A stretch of DNA of 64,000 nt, taken from contig CANMFL010000001.1 in NCBI GenBank assembly GCA_947497185.1, forward strand, positions 62,001-126,000, read 5' to 3'. Positions 27,067 through 36,459 of this stretch are shown in pieces (position 1 is the stretch's first letter; each line of letters begins with the position of its first letter). Made by a program: the position numbers and the translations under genes. The notes below the pieces were generated by a model. It worked only from the letters and a program-made list of their open reading frames with translations, was not told where the DNA came from and ran no database searches. Source of the DNA: an uncultured Paracoccaceae bacterium (GTDB lineage Bacteria > Pseudomonadota > Alphaproteobacteria > Rhodobacterales > Rhodobacteraceae).

Positions 27067-27821
27067 CCTCACATGCTGGCATTTCGATAAACGGACTGAA
27101 CAAGTCCTTTGGCGAGACATCTGTTCTGAAAGATATCTCGTTGGACATTGCCCCGGGTGAACGTGTCGTTGTCATCGGCCCGTCAGGGACAGGCAAATCG
27201 ACGCTGTTGAGGTGTCTGAATTATCTTGACCGACCAGACAGCGGCACCATTCGGGTTGGTGATCTGACGGTTAATCCGGCCAAAGCATCGCGATCTGACA
27301 TTCTGGCCCTGCGCCGCAGGACGTCGTTTGTGTTTCAAAACTACGCCCTGTTTGCCAACAAAACCGCCCGACAGAACATCACGCAGGCGCTGATCACGGT
27401 CAAAGGTCAATCCAAAGCAGATGCACAGGCCCGCGCTGACGAGATTTTGCGCGAGACGGGTTTGGCCGATAAGGCAGATTCATACCCCGCAGCCTTGTCT
27501 GGCGGACAACAGCAGCGTGTCGGGATTGGTCGTGCAATGGCGCTAGATGCCGATTTAATGTTGTTTGATGAGCCAACGTCAGCACTTGACCCTGAATGGG
27601 TCGGCGAGGTTCTAGACCTCATGCGCCGCGTTGCTGAGAAACGTCAGACGATGCTGATCGTCACCCATGAGATGCAGTTCGCGCGCGAAATCGCGGACCG
27701 GATTATTTTCATGTCTGACGGGCAGATTGTCGAACAAGGCACACCCGAAAAGCTGCTAGAGACACCTGAAGATCCCCGCACCCAAGCGTTTTTGCGACGT
27801 GTTGCCAAGACTGGGTCTTAG
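27063..27821 (+). CDS. Polar amino-acid ABC transporter, ATP-binding protein
   Basis: 252 residues with one ABC domain of the GlnQ/HisP class: Walker A GPSGTGKST, Q-loop VFQNYALFANKTARQNI, signature LSGGQQQRVGIGRA, Walker B LMLFDEPTSALDPEWVGEVL and the switch His in VTHEMQFAREIADR. The start overlaps the permease stop (ATGA). This is the last gene of the three-gene amino-acid uptake operon. Confidence 0.95.
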   Translation: MTSHAGISINGLNKSFGETSVLKDISLDIAPGERVVVIGPSGTGKSTLLRCLNYLDRPDSGTIRVGDLTVNPAKASRSDILALRRRTSFVFQNYALFANKTARQNITQALITVKGQSKADAQARADEILRETGLADKADSYPAALSGGQQQRVGIGRAMALDADLMLFDEPTSALDPEWVGEVLDLMRRVAEKRQTMLIVTHEMQFAREIADRIIFMSDGQIVEQGTPEKLLETPEDPRTQAFLRRVAKTGS

Positions 27822-27867
27822 TCACCGGACGGATTACGGTTTGGACGTCGCGTGTCGCAAGGGTCAG

Positions 27868-28242
27868 TTACGATTGCTTTTCTGCGGCGGCAGCGTCGTA
27901 GTTCGCACGTGCAGCATCAATCGCCGCAAGATTATCCAAGGCCCAATACCCCAACGCGCTGACCGGTTCGCGGAATGACTGGCCCATGGGTGTCAGATTA
28001 TATTCCACTTTTGGCGGGATCGTCTGATGATATGTCCGGTTGACCAAACCGTCGCGTTCCAGTTCCTTTAGCGTGAGGCTTAGCATACGTTGAGAAATGC
28101 TCAAATTCCGCTTCAATTCGTTAAAACGAAGCGTTCCGTAGCGGGCCAGCGAAATAATGACGAGCACGCTCCAGCGATCACCGACACGCGATAAAACCTC
28201 GTTGATTCGTTGGCAGTCGGGGCATTGCTGTGAGTCTAACAT
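27868..28242 (-). CDS. HxlR family transcriptional regulator
   Basis: 124 residues, one winged-helix domain. The HxlR pattern is CPDCQRINEVLSRVGDRWSVLVIISLARYGTLRFNELKRNL, then ISQRMLSLTLKELERDGLVNRTYHQTIPPKVEYNLTPMG. The Cys residues near the N-terminus (Cys7, Cys10) could sense oxidants or quinones, as in related redox-responsive members. It is divergent from a nitroreductase and an oxidoreductase, which it probably controls. Confidence 0.92.
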   Translation of the reverse strand: MLDSQQCPDCQRINEVLSRVGDRWSVLVIISLARYGTLRFNELKRNLSISQRMLSLTLKELERDGLVNRTYHQTIPPKVEYNLTPMGQSFREPVSALGYWALDNLAAIDAARANYDAAAAEKQS

Positions 28243-28316
28243 GTCGGTTCCCTTTTTGTGACCGAGGTTCTTTTCTGTGCCTTCTTGTGGCTCAATTAGG
28301 TTCTCAATATATATCA

Positions 28317-28333
28317 GGTAACAAATGTATACC
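28317..28333. promoter_or_regulatory. Possible HxlR operator in the divergent gap
   Basis: GGTA-N9-TACC occurs at 28317-28333, in the 125-base gap between the HxlR start and the nitroreductase start, next to an AT-rich CAATATATAT stretch. It is a short imperfect palindrome, consistent with a small winged-helix dimer. Assignment is by position only. Confidence 0.3.
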
Positions 28334-28367
28334 GCACCAAGTCAGTGCTCACAATAGGACCAATTTG

Positions 28368-29009
28368 ATGACCAACAGCACCCTACTCGACCAGTTGAAC
28401 TGGCGTTACGCAACCAAGAAGATGGATGCCACCAAGGTAGTTCCACAAGACAAGCTAGATGTCATCATCGAAGCAATCCGCATGACGCCCACATCCAGCG
28501 GCACGCAGCCCTTCGAGTTGATCGTTGTAACGAACCCCGACACATTGGCAGAGATTCAAAAAGCTGCGGGCGACCAAGCCCAGATCACCGATGGCTCGCA
28601 CCTGTTGGTCTTTGCTGCATGGGATAACTACACAGACGACCGCATCGACGAGGTGACTGATCTAAATGTTGCGGCACGGGGCGATCTGCCAATGCTCAAC
28701 GCTTACTACGACAATTTGAAAAGCAACTATGTGCCACGCGACGCCGAGGTGAACTATGCACATGCCGCCCGCCAAGCCTATATCGCGTTGGGCGTAGCAT
28801 TGGTCGCGGCCGCCGAACAACAAGTCGACAGCACCCCGATGGAAGGTTTTGACCCAAGCAAAGTAGACGAGATTTTAGGCCTGTCAGAGCGCGGGTTACG
28901 GTCGGTTATATTATTGCCTCTGGGCTACCGTGATGCGTCCGGTGATTGGTTGTTGCCGATGAAGAAAGTGCGCAAGTCAGCTGAAACTATGGTCAGCTAC
29001 GTCGCTTAA
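28368..29009 (+). CDS. NAD(P)H-dependent nitroreductase family oxidoreductase (NfsB-like)
   Basis: 213 residues from ATG 28368; the frame upstream is part of the promoter gap. Nitroreductase motifs are LNWRYATKKMDATKVVP, IRMTPTSSGTQPFELIVV (FMN binding), LLVFAAWDNYTDD, YAHAARQAYIALGVALVAAAEQ and a C-terminal LPLGYRDASGD. It is an FMN enzyme that reduces nitro compounds or quinones with NAD(P)H. It forms a likely operon with the dehydrogenase that follows, under the divergent HxlR regulator. Confidence 0.92.
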   Translation: MTNSTLLDQLNWRYATKKMDATKVVPQDKLDVIIEAIRMTPTSSGTQPFELIVVTNPDTLAEIQKAAGDQAQITDGSHLLVFAAWDNYTDDRIDEVTDLNVAARGDLPMLNAYYDNLKSNYVPRDAEVNYAHAARQAYIALGVALVAAAEQQVDSTPMEGFDPSKVDEILGLSERGLRSVILLPLGYRDASGDWLLPMKKVRKSAETMVSYVA

Positions 29010-29106
29010 TCCACGAGGTCATACCTCAAATTGCGCCCCAGCCCAAGCAGGTTTCGACCATGTCGTGCTTGGGTCCGCGCAAATCTCATTCAAGAAAGTG
29101 AACAAA

Positions 29107-30240
29107 ATGTCCCTGCCCGATACATACCTTCAGATGATTTCCACTGTCAGTGCCGATGGTGAACTGCAAATGCGCCTTGCTGAAAAGCAGATGCCGACAC
29201 CAGGTCCAGACGAAGTCTTGGTCCGCGTAGAAGCCGCCCCGATCAACCCGTCAGACCAAGGCGTGATGTTTGGCTGGTCCTCGATGGACAAGGCCACATC
29301 AACAGGCACAGGCGCCGACACGGTGCTTAAGGCGCCAGTGTCAGAGCATGGCATGGACGTGATGAAAGCGCGTGTTGGTCAAGACCTGACCATTGGTAAC
29401 GAAGGCAGCGGTACGGTCGTTGCTGCTGGTGAAAATGCTCAAGAGCTTATGGGCAAAGTGGTTGGCCTGATGGGCGGCGAAATGTATGCGCAATACCGCC
29501 TTGTGAAAGCTGCGATGTGTTTGCCGCTAGGACCGGATCACACTGCAAAAGATGGTGCCGCCTGTTTCGTCAACCCGCTGACCGCGTCATCTATGGTCGA
29601 AGTCATGCGGCTTGAGGGGCACACAGCCCTCGTTCATACAGCCGCCGCGTCAAACTTGGGCCAGATGTTGAACCGCATCTGTCAAGCTGACGGCGTGCAA
29701 CTGGTCAATGTCGTCCGTTCTGCGGCGCAGGAAAAATTGCTGCGCGATATGGGTGCAGAGTATGTCGTAAATAGCTCGAATGACAGCTTTATGGCTGATC
29801 TTACAGATGCCGTACACGCAACTGGTGCGACATTGGCCTTTGATGCGACGGGTGGCGGACGTTTGGCGTCTGATATCCTAAGCGCAATGGAAGCGGCAGC
29901 AGCACGCACGCCTGGCGCCTACAGCATCTACGGGTCCGTGAAGCACAAACAAGTTTATCTCTACGGTGCTTTGGACACGTCCGAAACTATCCTGACACGC
30001 GGCTACGGTATGGCGTGGGGGGTAAGCGGATGGTTACTGCCAAACTTCCTTGCCCGTGTTGGTCAAGAGGTTGCTGGACGGATGCGCGCGCGGGTTGTCG
30101 CCGAACTCACAACGACCTTTGCGAACGACTACTCTGACGAGATTTCGCTCGCCGATGCGCTACAAGCCGACGTCGTAGCACGCTACAATGCTAAAAAGAC
30201 AGGCGCTAAGTTCCTGATTAACCCACAGCTTCCGATGTAA
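29107..30240 (+). CDS. Zinc-binding-dehydrogenase/quinone-oxidoreductase-like protein (MDR superfamily)
   Basis: 377 residues from ATG 29107. The GroES-like N-terminal domain has PTPGPDEVLVRVEAAPINPSDQGVMFG and GNEGSGTVVAAGENAQELMGKVVGLMGGEMYAQYRLV. The cofactor domain has ALVHTAAASNLGQMLNRICQADGVQLVNVVRS (a variant of the usual AAxGxxG nucleotide loop) and LAFDATGGGRLASDIL. No catalytic-zinc ligand set is visible, as in quinone oxidoreductases. It follows the nitroreductase by 97 bases and may reduce related quinones or alkenals. Confidence 0.88.
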   Translation: MSLPDTYLQMISTVSADGELQMRLAEKQMPTPGPDEVLVRVEAAPINPSDQGVMFGWSSMDKATSTGTGADTVLKAPVSEHGMDVMKARVGQDLTIGNEGSGTVVAAGENAQELMGKVVGLMGGEMYAQYRLVKAAMCLPLGPDHTAKDGAACFVNPLTASSMVEVMRLEGHTALVHTAAASNLGQMLNRICQADGVQLVNVVRSAAQEKLLRDMGAEYVVNSSNDSFMADLTDAVHATGATLAFDATGGGRLASDILSAMEAAAARTPGAYSIYGSVKHKQVYLYGALDTSETILTRGYGMAWGVSGWLLPNFLARVGQEVAGRMRARVVAELTTTFANDYSDEISLADALQADVVARYNAKKTGAKFLINPQLPM

Positions 30241-30265
30241 CGCGGTCGCTAAATAGGTTGCCAAA

Positions 30266-30298
30266 ACGCGCCCCAGCACAATGTCGTGTGGGGCGCGT
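30266..30298 (+). terminator. Hairpin after the MDR gene
   Basis: ACGCGCCCCA (30266-30275) pairs with TGGGGCGCGT (30289-30298), a GC-rich 10-base stem, followed by GTTGCGTTTG. The T-run is poor, but the position 25 bases after the stop fits a terminator. Confidence 0.65.
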
Positions 30299-30548
30299 GT
30301 TGCGTTTGAATGGGGTCCGGCAAGACGGTCAGCCACGAGCCCGATTAATGATCCTTCGTGTTTTCGGGCAAACTTTGCTCGCGAAGTATCCCGCATAAAT
30401 TATTGCGCCTCCTGCGTGAAACGTGCGAAAGCGCAGTCGAATACTCGGGAGTCACATATCCGCGACAAAAGCACGCCGCGTGCTCACGTGATATTCCTTA
30501 CTATTCTTGGCACCTGCAACTGGTGCGGTCTCGTAGAAAGCTATCGCC
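30299..30548. other. Region upstream of the carboxynorspermidine genes
   Basis: No gene is supported. The promoter of the nspC transcript should lie here. Plus-strand frames in this stretch are out of frame with nspC and lack ribosome sites. Confidence 0.4.
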
Positions 30549-31643
30549 GTGCAAACACCTTATTATCTCATCGACAAATCACGCTTGCTGCCCAATCTCG
30601 AAAAGATCGCGTGGCTACGTGAGGCCTCGGGGGCGAAATGCCTGCTCGCGCTCAAGTGCTTTGCCACATGGTCGGTCTTTGATTTCATGGCCGAATATAT
30701 GGACGGGTCTACGTCGTCATCTTTGTATGAAGTCCGCTTGGGCCACGAGAAATTTTCGGGCGAAACCCATGCCTATTCCGTGGCTTATGCGGATCACGAA
30801 ATTGAGCAGGTTTTGGCATGCTCGGACAAGATTATCTTTAATTCGATCGGGCAATTGACCAAATTTGCAGGCCAGTCGCAGGGTCATATCCGTGGGCTGC
30901 GGGTTAATCCGGGCGTGTCCACCTCTGACTTCGACCTTGCTGATCCGGCGCGTCCGTTCAGCCGTTTGGGCGAACACGATCCTGCTGCGATTGACGCGGT
31001 TGCGGATCAAATCAGTGGTCTGATGTTCCACAATAACTGCGAAAACGATAGCTTCGCGCGGTTCGACGAGATGCTGACCTTGATCGAAGACCGTTTCGGC
31101 GCGGTGATTCACAAAATGGATTGGATCAGTCTGGGGGGCGGAATTCACTTTACCGGCGAAGACTATCCGCTGGACCGCCTCGCAGCACGGCTCAAGGCAT
31201 TCGCGGAAAATTTCGGCATCCAAGTCTACCTCGAACCCGGGGAAGCGGCGATCACGGGCGCTGCCACATTGGAAGTCACGGTCTTGGATACGATGCACAA
31301 CGGCAAGAACCTCGCCATCGTTGATAGCTCTATCGAGGCGCATATGCTGGATTTGCTGATCTACCGCGAGCCTGCAAAGATGTCCCCTAATACCGGAAAT
31401 GAGGAATGGATGATCTGCGGTAAATCCTGCCTTGCGGGTGATATCTTTGGCGAGTTCCGCTTTGATGCGCCGCTCAAGGCGGGGGATCGGCTTTCGTTTC
31501 AGGACGCGGCGGGCTACACAATGGTTAAGAAAAACTGGTTCAACGGGGTCAAAATGCCAAGCATTGCGATCCGTGAACTTGATGGCACCACACGCATGGT
31601 GCGCGATTTCAACTATGACGACTTTGCTGCGGCATTGTCATAA
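30549..31643 (+). CDS. nspC: Carboxynorspermidine/carboxyspermidine decarboxylase
   Basis: 364 residues, fold type III PLP decarboxylase. The PLP lysine is Lys36 in CLLALKCFATWSVFDFM. Family segments are DGSTSSSLYEVRLGHEKF, LMFHNNCENDSF, SLGGGIHFTGEDYPLDRL, VYLEPGEA and the substrate motif CGKSCLAGDIFGE. It removes CO2 from carboxyspermidine or carboxynorspermidine, the final step of the aspartate-semialdehyde route to (nor)spermidine, in place of the S-adenosylmethionine decarboxylase route. The dehydrogenase gene for the preceding step follows 29 bases downstream. Confidence 0.93.
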   Translation: MQTPYYLIDKSRLLPNLEKIAWLREASGAKCLLALKCFATWSVFDFMAEYMDGSTSSSLYEVRLGHEKFSGETHAYSVAYADHEIEQVLACSDKIIFNSIGQLTKFAGQSQGHIRGLRVNPGVSTSDFDLADPARPFSRLGEHDPAAIDAVADQISGLMFHNNCENDSFARFDEMLTLIEDRFGAVIHKMDWISLGGGIHFTGEDYPLDRLAARLKAFAENFGIQVYLEPGEAAITGAATLEVTVLDTMHNGKNLAIVDSSIEAHMLDLLIYREPAKMSPNTGNEEWMICGKSCLAGDIFGEFRFDAPLKAGDRLSFQDAAGYTMVKKNWFNGVKMPSIAIRELDGTTRMVRDFNYDDFAAALS

Positions 31644-31672
31644 CCCACAAAAATAAGAGGTCTCTTGGATAC

Positions 31673-32914
31673 ATGAAACGTAATGTCCTGATCATTGGCG
31701 CTGGTGGCGTCGCACAAGTTGTTGCGCATAAGTGCGCGCAAAATAACGACGTTTTGGGCGATCTTCATATCGCAAGCCGCACAATCGCCAAATGCGATGC
31801 GATCATTGATAGTGTGCATGCCAAAAGCGCAATGAAACAGGACGGTGTATTCAAGGCCCATGCCGTTGACGGGATGGACACAGCAGCGGTGGCCGCATTG
31901 ATCACCGCGACGGGTGCGCAGATCGTGATTAACGTGGGCTCGCCTTTTGTGAACATGACGGTGCTCGAGGCCTGCATCCAAACGGGTGCCGCTTATATCG
32001 ACACGGCGATCCACGAAGACCCGACCAAGATTTGCGAAACGCCGCCATGGTACGGCAACTACGAATGGAAACGCCGCGAAGATTGCGCCGCTGAGGGTAT
32101 CACGGCGATTTTGGGCGCTGGGTTTGATCCGGGCGTGGTTAATGCATTTGCGCGCTTTGCGGTGGACGAATTCATGGACGAGGTCAGCTCGATTGATATC
32201 GTTGACATCAATGCGGGCAACCACGGCAAGTATTTCTCGACCAACTTTGACCCTGAAATCAACTTTCGCGAATTTACCGGCACGGTCTATAGTTGGCAGC
32301 AGGGCGCGTGGCAGGAAAACAAGATGTTCGAGGTGGGCCGCGAATGGGACCTGCCCGTCGTCGGCAAACAAAAAGCTTATATGTCCGGCCACGACGAGGT
32401 GCATTCGCTCGCCGCGAACTACCCGCAGGCCGATGTGCGGTTCTGGATGGGCTTTGGCGATCACTACATCAATGTCTTTACGGTCCTGCAAAACCTTGGG
32501 CTGTTGTCCGAGCAGCCAGTGACCACGGCAGAAGGTCTCGAAGTGGTGCCGCTCAAGCTTGTCAAAGCTGTGTTGCCTGACCCGTCCAGCCTCGCGCCGA
32601 ATTACACAGGCAAGACCTGCATCGGCGATCTGGTGAAAGGCACCAAGGACGGCGAAGAAGTCGAAGTCTTTGTCTACAACGTGGCCGATCACAAAGACGC
32701 GTATAACGAGGTTGGCAGCCAAGGCATTTCCTACACAGCAGGCGTCCCTCCGGTGGCTATGGCGATGCTGATCGCGGACGGCACATATGACAAAGGCGTC
32801 ATGATGAATGTCGAAGAGCTGGACCCCAAACCGCTGTTCACCCTTCTCGATACCATCGGCCTGCCAACCCGCGTCAAAGACGCGAATGGCGACCGTGAAT
32901 GGAACGCAGCTTAA
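31673..32914 (+). CDS. Carboxynorspermidine/carboxyspermidine dehydrogenase (saccharopine-dehydrogenase family)
   Basis: 413 residues. The Rossmann start is VLIIGAGGVAQVVAHKCAQN, followed by IVINVGSPFVNMTVLEACIQTGAAYIDTA, AILGAGFDPGVVNAFARFA and DINAGNHGKYFSTNFDPEINFREF, all typical of this enzyme rather than of lysine-pathway saccharopine dehydrogenase. It joins aspartate semialdehyde to putrescine (or diaminopropane) using NADPH. The product is decarboxylated by the enzyme encoded upstream. Confidence 0.92.
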   Translation: MKRNVLIIGAGGVAQVVAHKCAQNNDVLGDLHIASRTIAKCDAIIDSVHAKSAMKQDGVFKAHAVDGMDTAAVAALITATGAQIVINVGSPFVNMTVLEACIQTGAAYIDTAIHEDPTKICETPPWYGNYEWKRREDCAAEGITAILGAGFDPGVVNAFARFAVDEFMDEVSSIDIVDINAGNHGKYFSTNFDPEINFREFTGTVYSWQQGAWQENKMFEVGREWDLPVVGKQKAYMSGHDEVHSLAANYPQADVRFWMGFGDHYINVFTVLQNLGLLSEQPVTTAEGLEVVPLKLVKAVLPDPSSLAPNYTGKTCIGDLVKGTKDGEEVEVFVYNVADHKDAYNEVGSQGISYTAGVPPVAMAMLIADGTYDKGVMMNVEELDPKPLFTLLDTIGLPTRVKDANGDREWNAA

Positions 32915-32923
32915 CTACGCTTT

Positions 32924-32965
32924 GAACAGCCAGTCTCGGAAATGCGGGGCTGGCTGTTCGCATTG
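32924..32965 (+). terminator. Terminator after the carboxynorspermidine dehydrogenase gene
   Basis: GAACAGCCAG (32924-32933) pairs with CTGGCTGTTC (32950-32959). A TTTT run follows shortly at 32967-32970. It ends the polyamine operon. Confidence 0.7.
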
Positions 32966-33025
32966 GTTTTGAACGGACGCCGGACATTCGTGGTGATCCG
33001 CTCGTGATCGCAAGAGGATGCACCG

Positions 33026-33634
33026 ATGCCTGAAGATGCCGCCGACGCTGTCATAGACCTGTATCACGACAACGCCTCATCTTGGAACGATCAGCGGAAC
33101 CAAACTCTTTTTGAGCAGCCTTGGCTGGATCGCTTTCTTGCCCTCGCGCCTGCAGACGGGCGCAACATTCTGGATCTTGGCTGCGGCTCAGGCCAACCGA
33201 TTGCGCGGTATTTTATTGAAAACAACTGTCAGATCACTGGCGTTGATGGTGCCGTTGCGATGACTAAGCTTGCGCGCGAGACCTTTCCTGAGCAGACATG
33301 GATCACCGCTGATATGCGCAACCTTCCGGCCTTAGGTAAATTTCATGGCGTGATAGCGTGGCACAGCTTTTTCCACCTTAAGTCTGACGATCAGCGCCCG
33401 ATGTTCAAGACCTTTAGCCGTTTGTGCTACCCCGGTGCCGCGCTGATGTTTACCAGCGGCACATCGTCGGGCCAAGCAATCGGGACATATGCAGGCAAAC
33501 CTTTGTATCATGGAAGCTTGGACAGCACCGAATATCGTCGATTGCTGCAGGAAAATGGCTTTGATGTGATTGATCACGTTGAAGAAGACCCAACGTGTGG
33601 TGGCGCTACGATTTGGTTGGCGCAGAAGGTTTAA
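33026..33634 (+). CDS. Class I SAM-dependent methyltransferase
   Basis: 202 residues. The SAM-binding motif I is NILDLGCGSGQPIARYF, followed by ITGVDGAVAMTKLARETFPEQTWITADMRNL and IAWHSFFHLKSDDQRPMFKTFSRLCYPGAALMFTSG. The family includes small-molecule methyltransferases; the substrate is not evident. It has its own ribosome site and no clear operon partner. The TonB-dependent receptor follows after a 288-base gap. Confidence 0.88.
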   Translation: MPEDAADAVIDLYHDNASSWNDQRNQTLFEQPWLDRFLALAPADGRNILDLGCGSGQPIARYFIENNCQITGVDGAVAMTKLARETFPEQTWITADMRNLPALGKFHGVIAWHSFFHLKSDDQRPMFKTFSRLCYPGAALMFTSGTSSGQAIGTYAGKPLYHGSLDSTEYRRLLQENGFDVIDHVEEDPTCGGATIWLAQKV

Positions 33635-33922
33635 GTGGCGATGAAGGCTCGGAGCGGTCAAGCGGTACAAGAGCGCGGATAGCTAGGTCTGACGCGCTGC
33701 AGAATCACCAAGGGCGCTGACGCACCACATGCAACTCAAAGCTGTATCCAAACCTCAATCACCGCATTTTATTTTCGCAAATACCGTCTAAAAGTGCGGA
33801 AAATACCCGTACCAGCGCTTTACCCTAGCGAAACACTCAACTATGACATTTTCGTGAACCGGTGCCATCCAGACTTCGTCAAGACAGCATATGCCGAGTG
33901 TTGTAATTGATGGAGAACTGCC

Positions 33923-36385
33923 ATGTCTGCGCCCAAGACGCCGTCCAATACCTTAAATGCAAAGCCAAAAGCTTTGGGGAAACCACTTGTCAGTCTGTCT
34001 GCGGCTGCTGTGTGTTTTGCCAGTGCGGCCTATGCGCAGACCAGCGCTGATTCTGGTCTTGTCGTTCTACCTACGGTTGACGTCGAGACGACCCAAGCCC
34101 CTGCCCCACAGGTCAGCGCGCCACGCGCATCAACGACCCCGACAGTGACGGATGCCCAACGTCGCGCCCAAGCTGCCGCTGCTGCAGCAGCAGCCGCCCG
34201 TGCAGAAGCCGCCGCCGCCGAGGCCCGCGCCCAAGCCGAAGCCGCAGCAACAGCTCAACGCGCAGAGGCCGCACGTCGCGCCCAAGCCGGTGCGAACCCC
34301 TACGCTGATCCAGATGCGCCATTGCGTGCCACAACCATCTCGAACAGCCGCGTCCAAGGTCCATTGCTGGAAACACCACGCACAGTGACGGTTGCGACCG
34401 AGGAATACCTCGACACCACAAACACCACGTCGATCCGCCAATTGGCGCGGTCCACACCGGGTGTCTCGCTTGGCTTTGGTGAGGGCGGTAGTTCGTTCGG
34501 GGATAACCTTTATATTCGCGGCTTCCGTGCTAACAACGACGTGTATGTAGATGGCGTGCGCGATTCCGGTCTGGCGGTGCGCGAGACATTCAACTCCGAG
34601 CAAGTCGAGATCGTCAAAGGCCCATCAGGGTCGATCGCAGGTCGCGGGGCTACAGGTGGTGCGCTGAACATCGTCACAAAGCGTCCGCAAGACGTTGATT
34701 TCCAACAGACAACCTTTGAATTCACCGACGCTGGCACGCTGCGCACAACGCTGGATTACAACTGGGCGCAAAGCGATCAGTTGCAATTCCGTATCAACGG
34801 CATGTTGCAAGACGGCGAAGTGGCTGGCCGCGACGATGTGTACGACGACCGCCAAGGTCTCGCGCTGGCTGCCCGTTACAAGGTGAACGACAACATCACG
34901 GTTGATGCAGATTACAGCTACACCAAATTCGACCAAATGCCGGATTGGGGCGTGGGCTATATCACTGACCCTGACGGGCTTGGTATCTCCGAAGGCCCGA
35001 TTACCGAATCCGGTGTGTCGCGCGACACGTTCTACGGCATCGACGGGCGCGACTTCCAAGAGTTCGAGCAAAACACCATGAGCGCGAAAGTGACATGGGA
35101 TTTAAACGCGACAACAACGCTGACCAATACGCTGCGCGGCGTGTCGTCCGTGAACGATTACATCATCACCGCCCCGAGCCGTGTGAATGATAACGGCTCA
35201 ACGGATGTGGCGGATTGGACTGTCGGGACAAGCGTGAAGTCGCGCTATCAAGAAACTGACGTCTACTCCAACACTACAGAAATCGCGGGCAAAGCGGCGT
35301 TCCTTGGCTATCAGCACAGCTATGTGGCGGGTGTCATGTTGCAATCTGAGAGCCTGAAGCGTGCCAGCTATGAAGACCTGCAATCCGAGGATTTCCCCAT
35401 CGGTGAAAGCGGCTGTACCCTTCCTGCGCTTAACCCCGATCCATCCCAGTGCTGGAACGGATCGTCACCCGTGCGCGGTGATTTCAGCACCGAAGTCGAT
35501 GTGACAACCACCTCTGCTTACGTCACTGACCGTGTCACGCTTTCGCCACGTCTGATCTTTGATGCAGGCCTGCGGGTTGATCATTACGAGACCACGGCTT
35601 CAGGCACTAGTCGCGGCGTAGATTTTGATCGTGATCGGTCTGACACAATGCTCAACGGGAACCTTGGGCTGACCTATAAGCTACAGGACAACTGGACCGT
35701 TTACGGTGCTGCTGGCACGTCTACCAACCCGATGGGCCAAGAACTTGAGGCGGGCGGCGGATCTTACGGTGGTCTGGATGACAACGGCGAACTGCTTGAT
35801 CCTGAACGCAACACATCGCTTGAAATCGGGACAAAGTACGAGCTGAACGAACACCTGTTGTTCACAGCCGCCCTGTTCCAGACAACCAAACAAAATGGCA
35901 TGGAAACCTTTGACGGCGTCACAGACTCGACGCTGGAATACCGGATGTCGGGCATTGAGTTGGGTGTCGCAGGTCGTGTTGCCGATAAGTGGGGCCTCTA
36001 CGGTGGTGCTGTATTTATGCAGTCCGAAATCTTGGACAGCCTCAACGATACCTTGGTCGGCGAACAGATCGCGACAGTCGTGAACGAACAGTTCAACCTG
36101 CTCGCAACTTACGATTACGATGATCGTCTGATGTTGGGCGCACAGATCAACTGGGCTGGTGAAGTTGACCTTGGCACAACTGCGCCAAACGGAAACAAAC
36201 TGCCATCCTATATGACTGTCGATCTGGTGGCGTCTTATGATGTCAGCGACAACGCCGCGATCCGCTTTGGTGTGAAGAACGCATCGGACGAGACATATTA
36301 TGACACCGCCTACCGTTCTGGTGAGCCGTTCACATATGTCGCCCCCGGTCGTGAAATCTGGGCTGCCATCGACGTGAATTTCTAA
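33923..36385 (+). CDS. TonB-dependent siderophore receptor (Fiu/FhuE type) with Ala-rich linker
   Basis: 820 residues. A long signal region ends at AYA-Q38/39. A TonB-box-like LPTVDVE lies at 49-55. Then an unusual Ala/Glu/Arg/Gln-rich helix at about 78-122 separates the TonB box from the plug. The plug (about 130-260) has [25 protein letters not shown] and [26 protein letters not shown]. The barrel ends IWAAIDVNF with a C-terminal Phe. It imports ferric siderophores across the outer membrane using energy from the ExbBD-TonB proteins encoded downstream. Iron regulation is expected, but I could not pick a regulator box. Confidence 0.93.
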   Translation: MSAPKTPSNTLNAKPKALGKPLVSLSAAAVCFASAAYAQTSADSGLVVLPTVDVETTQAPAPQVSAPRASTTPTVTDAQRRAQAAAAAAAAARAEAAAAEARAQAEAAATAQRAEAARRAQAGANPYADPDAPLRATTISNSRVQGPLLETPRTVTVATEEYLDTTNTTSIRQLARSTPGVSLGFGEGGSSFGDNLYIRGFRANNDVYVDGVRDSGLAVRETFNSEQVEIVKGPSGSIAGRGATGGALNIVTKRPQDVDFQQTTFEFTDAGTLRTTLDYNWAQSDQLQFRINGMLQDGEVAGRDDVYDDRQGLALAARYKVNDNITVDADYSYTKFDQMPDWGVGYITDPDGLGISEGPITESGVSRDTFYGIDGRDFQEFEQNTMSAKVTWDLNATTTLTNTLRGVSSVNDYIITAPSRVNDNGSTDVADWTVGTSVKSRYQETDVYSNTTEIAGKAAFLGYQHSYVAGVMLQSESLKRASYEDLQSEDFPIGESGCTLPALNPDPSQCWNGSSPVRGDFSTEVDVTTTSAYVTDRVTLSPRLIFDAGLRVDHYETTASGTSRGVDFDRDRSDTMLNGNLGLTYKLQDNWTVYGAAGTSTNPMGQELEAGGGSYGGLDDNGELLDPERNTSLEIGTKYELNEHLLFTAALFQTTKQNGMETFDGVTDSTLEYRMSGIELGVAGRVADKWGLYGGAVFMQSEILDSLNDTLVGEQIATVVNEQFNLLATYDYDDRLMLGAQINWAGEVDLGTTAPNGNKLPSYMTVDLVASYDVSDNAAIRFGVKNASDETYYDTAYRSGEPFTYVAPGREIWAAIDVNF

Positions 36386-36407
36386 AGTTCCCAAGCCAAA
36401 CATGCGC

Positions 36408-36435
36408 GCGCGGGCAGACTTTGGTTTGCCCGCGC
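36408..36435 (+). terminator. Hairpin between the receptor gene and piuC
   Basis: GCGCGGGCA (36408-36416) pairs with TGCCCGCGC (36427-36435). No T-run follows and piuC starts 25 bases later. It is more likely a stabiliser or partial terminator of the receptor message than a full stop. Confidence 0.55.
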
Positions 36436-36459
36436 CAATTCATTCCAAAGAGGCACATC

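Noticed and set aside
30717..32722. Antisense frames of 208 and 369 codons over nspC and the dehydrogenase
   Set aside because: They are shadows of two clearly recognised enzymes on the plus strand.
34200..34300. Ala-rich repeat region considered as a tandem DNA repeat or CRISPR-like array
   Set aside because: It is coding sequence with imperfect GCC/GCA codon runs and has no spacer-repeat structure. No CRISPR array was seen anywhere in the window.
34113..36403. Long antisense frames inside the TonB-dependent receptor gene (up to 240 codons)
   Set aside because: They mirror the GC-rich codon pattern and Ala-rich repeats of the receptor gene; no independent coding signal.
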